Shown here piece by piece: positions 31,610 to 42,765 of a DNA stretch of 64,000 nucleotides. The notes under the pieces are model-generated. The model made no database searches, had not been told where the DNA came from, and was given only the letters and a program-made list of their open reading frames with translations. This DNA is from Aeromonas australiensis (GTDB taxonomy: Bacteria > Pseudomonadota > Gammaproteobacteria > Enterobacterales > Aeromonadaceae). The stretch covers positions 1-64,000 of the forward strand of contig NZ_CDDH01000074.1 in the NCBI RefSeq assembly GCF_000819725.1. Reading direction: 5' to 3'. Within the stretch, counting starts at the first letter, position 1; the number at the start of each line of letters is the position of its first letter. The position numbers and the translations under genes were made by a program.

Positions 31610-32344
31610 CTATTTAAGGACTTTACGCAAGAACTCCCGGGTACGGGGATCCTTGGGATCGACCAATATCTGATCTGGTGGGCCCTGCTCGACGATCCGG
31701 CCCCCTTCCATGAAGATCACCCGATCGGCAACATCACGGGCAAATTCAATCTCATGGGTCACCACCACCATGGTCTGGTGTTGGCGAGCCAGCTTTTTCA
31801 TCAACCCGAGTACTTCATCGACCCACTCGGGATCGAGGGCCGAGGTGGGTTCGTCGAACAGGATCACCTTGGAGTGGGCGGCCATGGCGCGGCCAATGCC
31901 GATCCGCTGCTGCTGGCCGCCGGAGAGCGACGCCGGATAGGCATCCCGCTTGTCGGCAAGACCAATGTCCTTGAGGATGCCGAGCGCTGTGGCGCGGGCC
32001 TCGGCTTTTGGTTGCTTCCAGACGGTGATCAGCCCTTCGGCGATGTTGTCGAGCGCCGTCTTGTTGGCAAACAGGGCGTAGTTCTGGAACACGAAGGAGG
32101 CCCGCTTGCGCAGCTCGATCGCCTGCTGTTCGCTGGCCTTGGCCAGATTCAGCTCGAGATCGTCGATGGCCAGAGTGCCCGCATCCGGTGTCTCCAGCAG
32201 GTTCAGGCAGCGCAACAGGGTCGATTTTCCGGTGCCGGAGGGGCCGATGATGACGACAATTTCCCCCTTTTTGACCTCCAGATCGATGCCGTTGAGTACC
32301 TGATTGCCGTGATATGCCTTGGAGAGGCCGGTTAGCTTGATCAT
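31610..32344 (-). CDS. Polar amino-acid ABC transporter, ATP-binding protein
   Basis: 244 residues, ATPase of the GlnQ/TcyN/YecC type. Walker [19 protein letters not shown] (about residues 34-51), signature [16 protein letters not shown], Walker [14 protein letters not shown] and the switch His in [16 protein letters not shown] are intact. It powers import through the adjacent permease. The start overlaps the stop of a 26-codon frame (ATGA) that also contains its ribosome site (aaaggaggg). Cystine or another polar amino acid is the likely substrate; this cannot be settled from the ATPase. Confidence 0.93.
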   Translation of the reverse strand: MIKLTGLSKAYHGNQVLNGIDLEVKKGEIVVIIGPSGTGKSTLLRCLNLLETPDAGTLAIDDLELNLAKASEQQAIELRKRASFVFQNYALFANKTALDNIAEGLITVWKQPKAEARATALGILKDIGLADKRDAYPASLSGGQQQRIGIGRAMAAHSKVILFDEPTSALDPEWVDEVLGLMKKLARQHQTMVVVTHEIEFARDVADRVIFMEGGRIVEQGPPDQILVDPKDPRTREFLRKVLK

Positions 32345-32421
32345 GAACGCCCTCCTTTAATAGGCGTAGTGTTAAAACGGACTTCTGGCGTGCATTGCAA
32401 GCGGGTCAGTTGCTTTGTCAT
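32341..32421 (-). CDS. Possible 26-residue peptide coupled to the ABC ATPase
   Basis: A short frame ([20 protein letters not shown], then six more residues) starts 9 bases after the permease stop, behind tattaggggtttgcc, and ends TGA overlapping the ATPase ATG. It fills the only sizeable gap in the operon. It has no family I know. It could be a small protein, a translational coupler, or chance; the exact overlap is the main reason to list it. Confidence 0.35.
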   Translation of the reverse strand: MTKQLTRLQCTPEVRFNTTPIKGGRS

Positions 32422-32430
32422 GGCAAACCC

Positions 32431-33096
32431 CTAATAGGCACGGTTGAGACGAATTTCCAGCAGATGCTGCAAGCGGGTAAAGAAGATCACCACTACCCAA
32501 TAGATCAGCGCCACCGCCATAAAGCTCTCGAAGAACTTGAAGGAGGAGGAGGCTTCCATCTGCGCTTTGCCCATGATCTCGGCCACTCCCAGGGTGAAGG
32601 CCAGCGAGGTGCTCTTGATCATGTCGATGAAGTAGTTCATCAGCGACGGAGTGGCGATACGGGCCGCCTGCGGCAGGATGATCCGCTGCATCGCCTGATA
32701 ACGGCTCATGCCGATACTGAGCGCCGCTTCCATCTGGCTTTTGTGAATGCCGAGGATGGCTGCGCGGATCGACTCGGCCATATAGGCGGCGAAGTGCAGG
32801 GTCAGACCGACGATGGCGGCAGTAAAGGCATCCATCCCCACGAAGATTGGGAACAGCTGCGGCAGTCCGTAGTAGAGCAGGAACAGCTGAACGAGTAGCG
32901 GTGTACCCCGAAAGAACGAGATATAGAGCATGGCCAGCCAGTGAATCGCGGGGACGCGAAACACCCGTACTATCGCCAGGGCCAGCGAGAGTACGAGTGC
33001 CAGCACGAATCCCCACAGGGCCATCTCCATCGTGGTGCCCAGATATTTGAGCAGGATGGGAAACAGCCCAAGCGTGTATTCGAGGTCAAATTCCAT
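32431..33096 (-). CDS. Polar amino-acid ABC transporter, permease
   Basis: 221 residues, HisM/GlnP-type permease with about five membrane helices. The N-terminal region TMEMALWGFVLALVLSLALA and the cytoplasmic EAA loop (EAALSIGMSRYQAMQRIILP) that contacts the ATPase are clear. As there is only one permease gene, a homodimer is likely, as in cystine (TcyL/YecS-like) systems. The start follows the binding-protein stop by three bases. Confidence 0.93.
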   Translation of the reverse strand: MEFDLEYTLGLFPILLKYLGTTMEMALWGFVLALVLSLALAIVRVFRVPAIHWLAMLYISFFRGTPLLVQLFLLYYGLPQLFPIFVGMDAFTAAIVGLTLHFAAYMAESIRAAILGIHKSQMEAALSIGMSRYQAMQRIILPQAARIATPSLMNYFIDMIKSTSLAFTLGVAEIMGKAQMEASSSFKFFESFMAVALIYWVVVIFFTRLQHLLEIRLNRAY

Positions 33097-33099
33097 AAT

Positions 33100-33858
33100 T
33101 TATTTGTCGGTGATGTCGGAAGCGAACCATTTCTCGGAGATCTGACGCAGGGAGCCATCCTTGCGCATGGCGGTCAGGGCCTCGTCGACCTTCTGCAGCA
33201 CCGCCTGTTTCTCCGGGGTCTTCAGGAAGGGCAGGGCGTTCTCGATGGTCTCGAACGGTGCACCAGCCTGTTGCAGCGGCAGCTTGGACTCTTTGATCAG
33301 CTGGGCGGTAGAGACACGATCCATCACGAAGGCGTCGATGCGACCCAGGGCGACATCCTGCTCGAAGGCGGAGTCATAGGTGCGGATATCGATCTTCTTG
33401 TTCGGGTCATTCTTGCGCAGCAGCTCTTCGAAGTTGGAACCCAGGTTCACGGCAACCTTCTTGCCTTCCAGATCCTTGATGCCGTGGATGGTGCTGTTGC
33501 CCTTGCGCACTACGATCTGTGCGCCGTCATAGACGTAAGGCTGGGAGAAGTCGTACTTCGCCTTGCGCTCGTCGGTGATGGTGATCTGGTTGGAGATGGT
33601 GTCGATGCGGCCGGTTTCCAGCATGCCAAACAGGCCGGAGAAGCTGGCGGTCACGAATTCGACCTTGTAGCCGGTACGCTCGCCGATCTGGTTCCACATA
33701 TCTACTTCAAAGCCTTGCAGCTTGTCCTGCTTGACGAAGGTGAACGGGAAATATTTGCCAGACATGCCGACCTTGATGGTCTCCTGGGCGATAGCCTGAC
33801 CGGACAGGGTGGCGAGCAGGATGGCTGCGCCGGAAATCAGTTTGATGGATGTTTTCAT
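33100..33858 (-). CDS. Polar amino-acid ABC transporter, substrate-binding protein
   Basis: 252 residues, family 3 periplasmic binding protein. Signal peptide MKTSIKLISGAAILLATLSG then AIAQ; the mature protein opens ETIKVGMSGKYFPFTFVKQD and has the family motif LQGFEVDMWNQIGERTGYKV. First gene of the operon. The start at 33858 is preferred over an upstream codon at 33876 because it gives the signal peptide. The conserved acidic and aromatic pocket suggests a polar amino acid; cystine is a reasonable guess. The same operon sits between rpmH and dnaA in Vibrio as I remember it. Confidence 0.93.
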   Translation of the reverse strand: MKTSIKLISGAAILLATLSGQAIAQETIKVGMSGKYFPFTFVKQDKLQGFEVDMWNQIGERTGYKVEFVTASFSGLFGMLETGRIDTISNQITITDERKAKYDFSQPYVYDGAQIVVRKGNSTIHGIKDLEGKKVAVNLGSNFEELLRKNDPNKKIDIRTYDSAFEQDVALGRIDAFVMDRVSTAQLIKESKLPLQQAGAPFETIENALPFLKTPEKQAVLQKVDEALTAMRKDGSLRQISEKWFASDITDK

Positions 33859-34169
33859 GGTGTTTCTCTCTCTCAATGTCTTGTATTTGTAGTTGTAATA
33901 ACTGCTTTGGCCCGGATGTTATGGGAATAAAATTTAAAAAATAAATGACATTTGGTTATATGAAATAACAGGAGAGAAGCACGGGATCGCCCCATCCGGA
34001 CGGTGGATCAAGCTGTGGGTAACTTTGGGGATGAAATCCGATCCAAAGGCGCTGGATCCTTGAAAGTCAAGGATCTTATTTGCTGGATCCACCAGGCGAT
34101 GGCTGGAGATCCGGCGGCTAAAAACGTAGAATAGCCGGTCTTTAGTTAATCAATCGACAGGAGTTTAGA
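33859..34169. promoter_or_regulatory. Divergent control region of dnaA and the ABC operon
   Basis: 311 bases without a gene. A DnaA-box-like 9-mer tgtgggtaa (one mismatch from the complement of TTATCCACA) is at 34014-34022 and fits DnaA autoregulation. GATC sites are frequent in the dnaA-proximal half (for example 34004, 34038, 34057, 34070, 34085), suggesting Dam-dependent control. The half nearest the transporter is AT-rich and promoter-like. A ribosome site (acaggagttta) precedes dnaA. Confidence 0.6.
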
Positions 34170-35546
34170 GTGACTGCTTCGCTATGGCAGCAGTGCCTTA
34201 ACCGGCTGCAAGATGAATTGCCCTCGGCAGAATTCAGCATGTGGATCCGGCCGCTTCAAGCGGAGTTGAGTGACAATACTCTGACCCTGTATGCCCCGAA
34301 TCGCTTCGTTCTGGATTGGGTACGGGACAAGTACCTCATTCGGGTGAACGGCATCATCAACGAACTCTGCGGGGTTGACGGCCCCGCCCTGCGTTTTGAT
34401 ATCGGCAATCGTCCCCACCCGGTTACCGTTGCTGCAAGCAGAGCGCCAGCACAGGGTGCCGCGCCTGTGAATAACTTGCAGAAGAGCTGGGAAAGCAAGG
34501 CTGAAACCAAGCCCGAGCCGAACCACAAGAGCAACACCAACGTGAACTATACCTTCGAGAATTTCGTCGAGGGTAAGTCCAACCAGTTGGCGCGTGCGGC
34601 TGCCCGTCAGGTAGCGGACAATCCGGGTGGTGCTTACAACCCGCTGTTCCTCTATGGCGGCACCGGCCTGGGTAAAACCCACCTGCTGCACGCCGTTGGC
34701 AATGCCATCAAGGAGAGTAAAAAAGATGCCAAAGTCATCTATATGCACTCCGAGCGGTTTGTTCAGGACATGGTGAAAGCGCTGCAAAACAACGCCATTG
34801 AAGAGTTCAAGCGTTACTACCGCAGCGTCGATGCCCTGCTCATCGATGACATCCAGTTCTTCGCCAACAAGGAGCGCTCCCAGGAGGAGTTCTTCCATAC
34901 CTTCAATGCCTTGCTGGAAGGTAACCAGCAGATCATCCTCACCTCGGATCGCTATCCGAAGGAGATCAACGGTGTCGAGGATCGCCTCAAGTCCCGCTTC
35001 GGCTGGGGCCTGACCGTGGCGATCGAACCGCCGGAGCTGGAGACCCGCGTCGCGATCCTGATGCGCAAGGCAGACGAGAACCAGATCCATCTGCCGGACG
35101 AAGTGGCCTTCTTCATCGCCAAACGTCTGCGATCCAACGTCCGTGAACTGGAAGGCGCCCTCAACCGGGTTATCGCCAACGCCAACTTCACCGGTCGTGC
35201 CATCAACATCGATTTCGTGCGCGAAGCGCTGCGCGACCTGTTGGCACTGCAGGAGAAGCTGGTCACCATCGACAATATCCAGAAGACGGTGGCGGAGTAC
35301 TACAAGATCAAGCTGGCGGATCTGCTCTCCAAGCGTCGTTCCCGCTCCGTTGCCCGTCCTCGCCAGCTGGCGATGGCACTGGCCAAGGAGCTGACCAACC
35401 ACAGTTTGCCGGAGATAGGTGATGCCTTTGGTGGCCGTGACCACACTACCGTTCTTCATGCCTGCCGCAAGATTGAGCAGCTGAAGGAGGAGAGTCACGA
35501 CATCAAGGAGGACTATTCCAACCTGATCCGTACCCTTTCTTCCTGA
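34170..35546 (+). CDS. dnaA: Chromosomal replication initiator DnaA
   Basis: 458 residues from a GTG start. Domain I (about 1-85) begins [20 protein letters not shown]; a short linker follows; the AAA+ domain carries Walker [17 protein letters not shown] and Walker [11 protein letters not shown]; the C-terminal domain IV has the DnaA signature [15 protein letters not shown]. It initiates replication at oriC about 8 kb away. First gene of the dnaA-dnaN-recF-gyrB cluster. Its 3' end is partly duplicated (see the repeat at 35514). Confidence 0.98.
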   Translation: MTASLWQQCLNRLQDELPSAEFSMWIRPLQAELSDNTLTLYAPNRFVLDWVRDKYLIRVNGIINELCGVDGPALRFDIGNRPHPVTVAASRAPAQGAAPVNNLQKSWESKAETKPEPNHKSNTNVNYTFENFVEGKSNQLARAAARQVADNPGGAYNPLFLYGGTGLGKTHLLHAVGNAIKESKKDAKVIYMHSERFVQDMVKALQNNAIEEFKRYYRSVDALLIDDIQFFANKERSQEEFFHTFNALLEGNQQIILTSDRYPKEINGVEDRLKSRFGWGLTVAIEPPELETRVAILMRKADENQIHLPDEVAFFIAKRLRSNVRELEGALNRVIANANFTGRAINIDFVREALRDLLALQEKLVTIDNIQKTVAEYYKIKLADLLSKRRSRSVARPRQLAMALAKELTNHSLPEIGDAFGGRDHTTVLHACRKIEQLKEESHDIKEDYSNLIRTLSS

Positions 35547-35642
35547 TAACGGAATCGAGTGGACAGATGCAGCGCGAATATTCCAACCTGATCCGAATCT
35601 TTTCCTCCTAATCACAACGGAGAGCACAGATGCAGCTCGAAA
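35514..35642 (+). repeat. Imperfect tandem duplication across the dnaA end and dnaN start
   Basis: Two copies of a 64-65 bp unit lie head to tail: 35514-35578 and 35579-35642. Each begins tattccaacctgatccg, runs through the dnaA-type tail (cttcctga or cctcctaa) and ends cagatgcagc-cgaa, the dnaN start. The first copy holds the true dnaA stop and a decoy dnaN start at 35566. The second holds a decoy dnaA tail and the true dnaN start at 35630. The decoys join into a 14-codon frame, MQREYSNLIRIFSS. Inner bases differ between copies, so the event is not recent. Confidence 0.85.
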
Positions 35643-36733
35643 TTAGCCGTGAGGCCCTGTTACGTCCTCTGCAACTGGTGTCCGGCGCCCTCGGCGGCCG
35701 ACCGACCCTGCCGATCCTCGGCAACGTGCTGCTTGATGTCAGCAACGGTCTGCTGTCACTGACCGGTACCGATCTCGAAGTAGAGATGATCGGTCAGGTC
35801 TATCTGAACGGGGCCAGCGAAGATGGCCGCACCACAGTACCGGCGCGCAAGCTGCTGGATATCTGCCGTGGTCTGCCGGAAGGCGCCGAGATCCGTCTCA
35901 ATACCGAAGGTGAGCGCCTGATCATCCGCTCCGGTCGTTCCCGCTTCAACCTCTCGACCCTGCCGGCAACCGAGTATCCGAACATCGAGGATTGGGAATC
36001 CGTGCTCGAGTTCGATATCAGCCAGCTGGAGCTGAAGAAGCTGATCGATGCGACCCAGTTCTCTATGGCCAGCCAGGACGTGCGTTACTACCTGAACGGC
36101 ATGCTGTTCGAGAGCGAAGGTCACGGTCTGCGCACCGTGGCGACCGACGGTCACCGTCTGGCTACCTGCCGCCGCGAGGTAGTAGGGGAATCGCTGCCCG
36201 ATCATCAGGTTATCCTGCCGCGCAAAGGGGTACTGGAGCTGGTGCGTCTGCTGGAAGCGGAAGACAAGCCGGTACGGCTGCAGATCGGTCGCAGCAACCT
36301 GCGTGCTGCGCTGGACGGCTTCATCTTCACCTCCAAGCTGGTGGATGGCCGCTTCCCGGACTGGCGCCGCGTCATTCCGCGCAACAGCGACAAGGCGCTC
36401 ATCGCCGGCCGTGAGGATCTGCGTCAGGCGTTTGCCCGCGCCGCCATCCTCTCCAACGAGAAATTCCGTGGGGTGCGTCTCAATCTGCAGGAAAACCTGC
36501 TGCGCATCACCGCCAACAACCCGGAACAGGAAGAAGCCGAAGAGCTGCTTGACGTACAATATGCCGCTGGCGAGATGGAGATCGGCTTTAACGTCTCTTA
36601 TGTGCTCGACGTGCTGAATACGTTAAAATGTGACCAAATTCGGATTAGCCTGAGCGATTCCATCAGCAGTGCCATTATTGAGGATTTTGAACATCAGGAT
36701 GCTCAGTACGTGGTGATGCCGATGCGGATCTAG
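35630..36733 (+). CDS. dnaN: DNA polymerase III beta sliding clamp
   Basis: 367 residues, three repeated clamp domains of about 120 residues forming the ring dimer that tethers polymerase. The N-terminus MQLEISREALLRPLQLVSGA and the C-terminus QYVVMPMRI, which supplies the partner-binding cleft, are typical. The start follows acggagagcacag. It lies between dnaA and recF, two bases before the recF start. Confidence 0.98.
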   Translation: MQLEISREALLRPLQLVSGALGGRPTLPILGNVLLDVSNGLLSLTGTDLEVEMIGQVYLNGASEDGRTTVPARKLLDICRGLPEGAEIRLNTEGERLIIRSGRSRFNLSTLPATEYPNIEDWESVLEFDISQLELKKLIDATQFSMASQDVRYYLNGMLFESEGHGLRTVATDGHRLATCRREVVGESLPDHQVILPRKGVLELVRLLEAEDKPVRLQIGRSNLRAALDGFIFTSKLVDGRFPDWRRVIPRNSDKALIAGREDLRQAFARAAILSNEKFRGVRLNLQENLLRITANNPEQEEAEELLDVQYAAGEMEIGFNVSYVLDVLNTLKCDQIRISLSDSISSAIIEDFEHQDAQYVVMPMRI

Positions 36734-36735
36734 TC

Positions 36736-40247
<3,512 letters not shown>

Positions 40248-40268
40248 TCGACGCAGTCAGACAGTAAA

Positions 40269-40295
40269 AAAGCCGCTCCCTGTGAGCGGCTTTTT
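40269..40295 (+). terminator. Terminator of gyrB
   Basis: aaagccgctc-cctgt-gagcggcttt followed by further T residues lies 22 bases after the gyrB stop. Confidence 0.88.
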
Positions 40296-40308
40296 GTTTT
40301 TCTGGCCA

Positions 40309-40324
40309 CGTTCCACGTGAAACA
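40309..40324. other. parS: parS site downstream of gyrB
   Basis: CGTTCCACGTGAAACA differs from the parS class TGTTNCACGTGNAACA only at the first base. It is intergenic, between the gyrB terminator and the VOC gene. Confidence 0.8.
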
Positions 40325-40352
40325 TGAAACGCTTGGTGTTGATGGTTCTAAC

Positions 40353-40739
40353 TCAGCCCAGTTCTGGTGCTAGGCAGTAGAGTCGCAGGCGATGGCCATC
40401 CGGATCGAGGGCCATGCAGGTGTAGCCAAACTCCATCTTGGTCGGCGCCTGGATCAGGGTGAGCCCGCGCGCAAGCCATTCGGCAGACAGGCGATCGACG
40501 GCTTCATCATCAGGGAGGGAGAAGGCCAGCTCCATCGCTCCGGCTGTTTGGGTCACTGCGGGCTCGACTGTGGCGCTAGACCAGAGTGCCAGTTTGGCGC
40601 CCGATTCGAACACGAACATGGCAAAGGTGGTGGACTGTTCTACCGGCGGTCGACCAAGTAGATCCTGATAGAAGAGGGTACTGCGAGCCGTATTAGAGAC
40701 ATAAAGAATAGTGAACGGTGGGACTGAGACTGACAACAT
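40353..40739 (-). CDS. VOC-family (glyoxalase-like) protein
   Basis: 128 residues, a single vicinal-oxygen-chelate fold of paired beta-alpha-beta-beta-beta modules (TILYVSNTARSTLFYQDLLG at the N-terminus; FGYTCMALDPDGHRLRLYCL at the C-terminus). Such proteins may be metal-dependent enzymes or antibiotic-binding proteins; the substrate cannot be named. The start follows caaggagcatcacc. It lies 66 bases downstream of a WYL regulator on the same strand, so the two may form a unit. Confidence 0.85.
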   Translation of the reverse strand: MLSVSVPPFTILYVSNTARSTLFYQDLLGRPPVEQSTTFAMFVFESGAKLALWSSATVEPAVTQTAGAMELAFSLPDDEAVDRLSAEWLARGLTLIQAPTKMEFGYTCMALDPDGHRLRLYCLAPELG

Positions 40740-40805
40740 GGTGATGCTCCTTGCTGGTGAGATGGCGCATCGGCGCCGACACCCTCAGCATGGCGTTACC
40801 AGCTG

Positions 40806-41510
40806 TCAGTTCCTGTCAGCAATGAATTTCGGTTGCGGGATCTGCTGGGTGGTGCGCCACTCCTTCAGCAGGCTCTCGCGGCTTTTTGGATAGCGGCAAT
40901 CTTGCGGCTGCATCCGGGTGATGCGATCGACCCGAAAGTGGCGAAAACCCTGACGCAGTTCGCACCAGGCCACCAGTACCCGCACCTGTTCGAAGTAGCC
41001 GAGGGCAAAGGGCCAGACGGTGCGCTCAGAGGCCTCATCCTTGAGGTCACGATAACTCAAGGTCACCTTGCGTTGCTGGCGGATGGCGCTGCGCAGCGGG
41101 GCTTCATCGGTGAGGCTGTCGCTGCGGGAGGTGCCGATCAGCAGGGCATTGCTCTGGAGCTGCTGGCGATAGTCGGCGGGCAGCACGGCTTCTATCTTGG
41201 CCAGCGCACTGCTGGCCGATGCACTCAAGGCTCCGTCACCGTGGGCGACGACCCAGCGCGACCCCAGCACCAGCGCATCCAGCTCCTCTTCGCTGAACAT
41301 CAGTGGCGGCAGCATGAAGCCGGGACGCAGCACATAGCCGATCCCCGGTTCGCCCTCGATATGGGCACCTTGTGCCTGCAGGGTGGCGATATCCCGATAG
41401 AGGGTGCGCAGGCTGATGCCAAGCTTGCTGGCCAGTTCTGTGCCAGTGATGGCGTAGCGGTGGCCGCGCAGCAGCTGGAGCAGGGCCAGCAGGCGTTCGG
41501 AACGGGACAT
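40806..41510 (-). CDS. YafY-type HTH/WYL transcriptional regulator
   Basis: 234 residues. An N-terminal winged helix (about 1-60; TGTELASKLGISLRTLYRDI) is followed by a WYL-type ligand-binding region (about 135-215; ALGYFEQVRVLVAWCELRQG). The exact W-Y-L triplet is replaced by VAW, as in many YafY relatives. WYL proteins respond to small ligands or nucleic-acid signals. Its probable target is the VOC gene just downstream; that is an inference. Confidence 0.87.
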   Translation of the reverse strand: MSRSERLLALLQLLRGHRYAITGTELASKLGISLRTLYRDIATLQAQGAHIEGEPGIGYVLRPGFMLPPLMFSEEELDALVLGSRWVVAHGDGALSASASSALAKIEAVLPADYRQQLQSNALLIGTSRSDSLTDEAPLRSAIRQQRKVTLSYRDLKDEASERTVWPFALGYFEQVRVLVAWCELRQGFRHFRVDRITRMQPQDCRYPKSRESLLKEWRTTQQIPQPKFIADRN

Positions 41511-41622
41511 GATGTGGATCCTCCAGATGTCCGGTCAGGGTGCCATGTTTGTGGCCGAGGGAGAAAGGCAAATATGGATAAAGCTGGCCAACAGTCAACT
41601 TGAAGATTTTTCGAACAAGCCC

Positions 41623-41650
41623 CTTGAAAGGAAAAAGTGAGCCCCTATAT
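41623..41650 (+). promoter_or_regulatory. Heat-shock (sigma-32) promoter of the first hsp20 gene
   Basis: CTTGAAA at 41623-41629 and CCCCTATAT at 41642-41650, spaced 12 bases apart, match the sigma-32 pattern CTTGAAA/CCCCAT-T closely. The expected transcript start gives a leader of about 90 bases before the first hsp20 gene. Confidence 0.8.
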
Positions 41651-41656
41651 AGGTAA

Positions 41657-41746
41657 CAAGGCCGGAACGCTCGACAGAGGTTTCGACCAGGCGCCCGTCC
41701 ATCAGGAGGGCAAACAATTCGTTATCGCTCAAAAGAGGGTAATACT
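41657..41746 (+). ncRNA. Probable ROSE-type RNA thermometer, first hsp20 leader
   Basis: The leader between the sigma-32 promoter and the start codon ends with tcgctc-aaaa-gaggg, so the ribosome site can be masked by a UCGCU-containing strand. That is the U(U/C)GCU signature of ROSE elements in ibpA-like leaders. Upstream GC-rich stretches can form further hairpins. Folding was judged by eye only. Confidence 0.5.
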
Positions 41747-42160
41747 ATGCGTTCTATCGACTTTTCTCCGCTTTATCGTTCTGCCATCGGTTTCGATCGT
41801 CTGGCCAATCTCATCGAATCTGCGGCCAGCAATGGCAATGCCGGTTATCCCCCCTACAACATCGAGCAACTGGGTGACAGCGACTACCGTATCAGCATGG
41901 CGGTGGCGGGCTTTACCCAGGAAGAGCTGGAGCTGAGCTTCCAGGAAAATCTGTTGACGGTGAAGGGCAACAAGCAGGCCGACACCGGGCGCAACTATCT
42001 CTATCAGGGGATCGCCGAACGTGGTTTCGAGCGCCGCTTCCAGCTGGCCGACTATGTGCGGGTGAAAGGGGCCGATCTGAAAAACGGCTTGCTGCACATC
42101 GAGCTGGTGCGTGAAGTGCCCGAGGCGATGAAGCCCCGCAAGATCGAGATCAACGGCTGA
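41747..42160 (+). CDS. ibpA: Small heat-shock protein, Hsp20/IbpA family
   Basis: 137 residues. ATP-independent chaperone that holds unfolded proteins at stress. [20 protein letters not shown] is typical of IbpA/IbpB. The alpha-crystallin domain spans about 35-125 with the motif [13 protein letters not shown], and the C-terminal tail has the I-x-I anchor (IEI) used for oligomerisation. It is followed 92 bases later by a second family member. A sigma-32 promoter and a probable RNA thermometer precede it. Assignment as IbpA rather than IbpB is arbitrary. Confidence 0.92.
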   Translation: MRSIDFSPLYRSAIGFDRLANLIESAASNGNAGYPPYNIEQLGDSDYRISMAVAGFTQEELELSFQENLLTVKGNKQADTGRNYLYQGIAERGFERRFQLADYVRVKGADLKNGLLHIELVREVPEAMKPRKIEING

Positions 42161-42252
42161 TAGCTTGAATTCACTGAAATTTTAAAATTTCCCGGGTGCC
42201 GATAACGGGCCTGCGGAGAGTTGAACCTGTTGCTTATTAGAAGGATAGGATT
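42161..42252 (+). ncRNA. Probable ROSE-type RNA thermometer, second hsp20 leader
   Basis: Between the two hsp20 genes the sequence ends ttgct-tattag-aaggata just before the start codon, pairing a UUGCU strand with the AGGA ribosome site, as in ROSE elements. An AT-rich inverted repeat aaattt-taaaattt and a gggtgccgataacgggcctgc stretch lie upstream. Structure not computed. Confidence 0.5.
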
Positions 42253-42693
42253 ATGCGTAACCTCGATTTTTCTCATCTTTATTCCAATGCTGTCGGCTTC
42301 GAGCGGATGGCCCGTGAGCTGGAAGCTCTGTTCGATCAGAAGACCGCCGCTTACCCCCCGTACAACATTGAAAAGCGCGATCAGGATGGCTATCGCATCA
42401 CGGTCGCCGTGGCTGGCTTCGAGCGCGAAGAGCTGGAGCTGGAGACCGAAAACGGCACCCTCAAGGTGAAGGGGCGCAAAGGGGCTGCGGCCGGTGAGCG
42501 TCAGTTCCTCCATCAGGGGATTGCCGAGCGTGACTTCGAGCTCGCCTTCAAGCTGAGCCAGCACGTGGAAGTGCAGGGTGCCAAGCTGGAGCATGGTCTG
42601 TTGACCATCGACCTGGCCCGCGAACTGCCGGAGGCTCTCAAGCCCCGTGCCATCCCCATCGGTAAACCCGAGCAACTGGCGCTGCCTGGCTAA
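42253..42693 (+). CDS. ibpB: Small heat-shock protein, second Hsp20/IbpA family member
   Basis: 146 residues. It resembles its neighbour throughout (MRNLDFSHLYSNAVGFERMA; GAKLEHGLLTIDL; C-terminal I-x-I as IPI) and is probably a paralogue that co-assembles with it. It has its own leader with a probable thermometer, but no equally clear sigma-32 promoter, so it is likely co-transcribed with the first gene and separately controlled in translation. The ibpB name is by position only. Confidence 0.9.
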   Translation: MRNLDFSHLYSNAVGFERMARELEALFDQKTAAYPPYNIEKRDQDGYRITVAVAGFEREELELETENGTLKVKGRKGAAAGERQFLHQGIAERDFELAFKLSQHVEVQGAKLEHGLLTIDLARELPEALKPRAIPIGKPEQLALPG

Positions 42694-42715
42694 GCAAACC
42701 GGATCGCGATAAACA

Positions 42716-42743
42716 AGAGAGGCCTGCATTTGCAGGCCTCTCT
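42716..42743. terminator. Bidirectional terminator between hsp20 and avtA
   Basis: agagaggcctgca-tt-tgcaggcctctct is a 13-bp stem between convergent genes; the tail on the plus strand is gtttg. The practical loop is larger than two bases. Confidence 0.75.
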
Positions 42744-42765
42744 GTTTGTGCATCGTCAAATTGGA

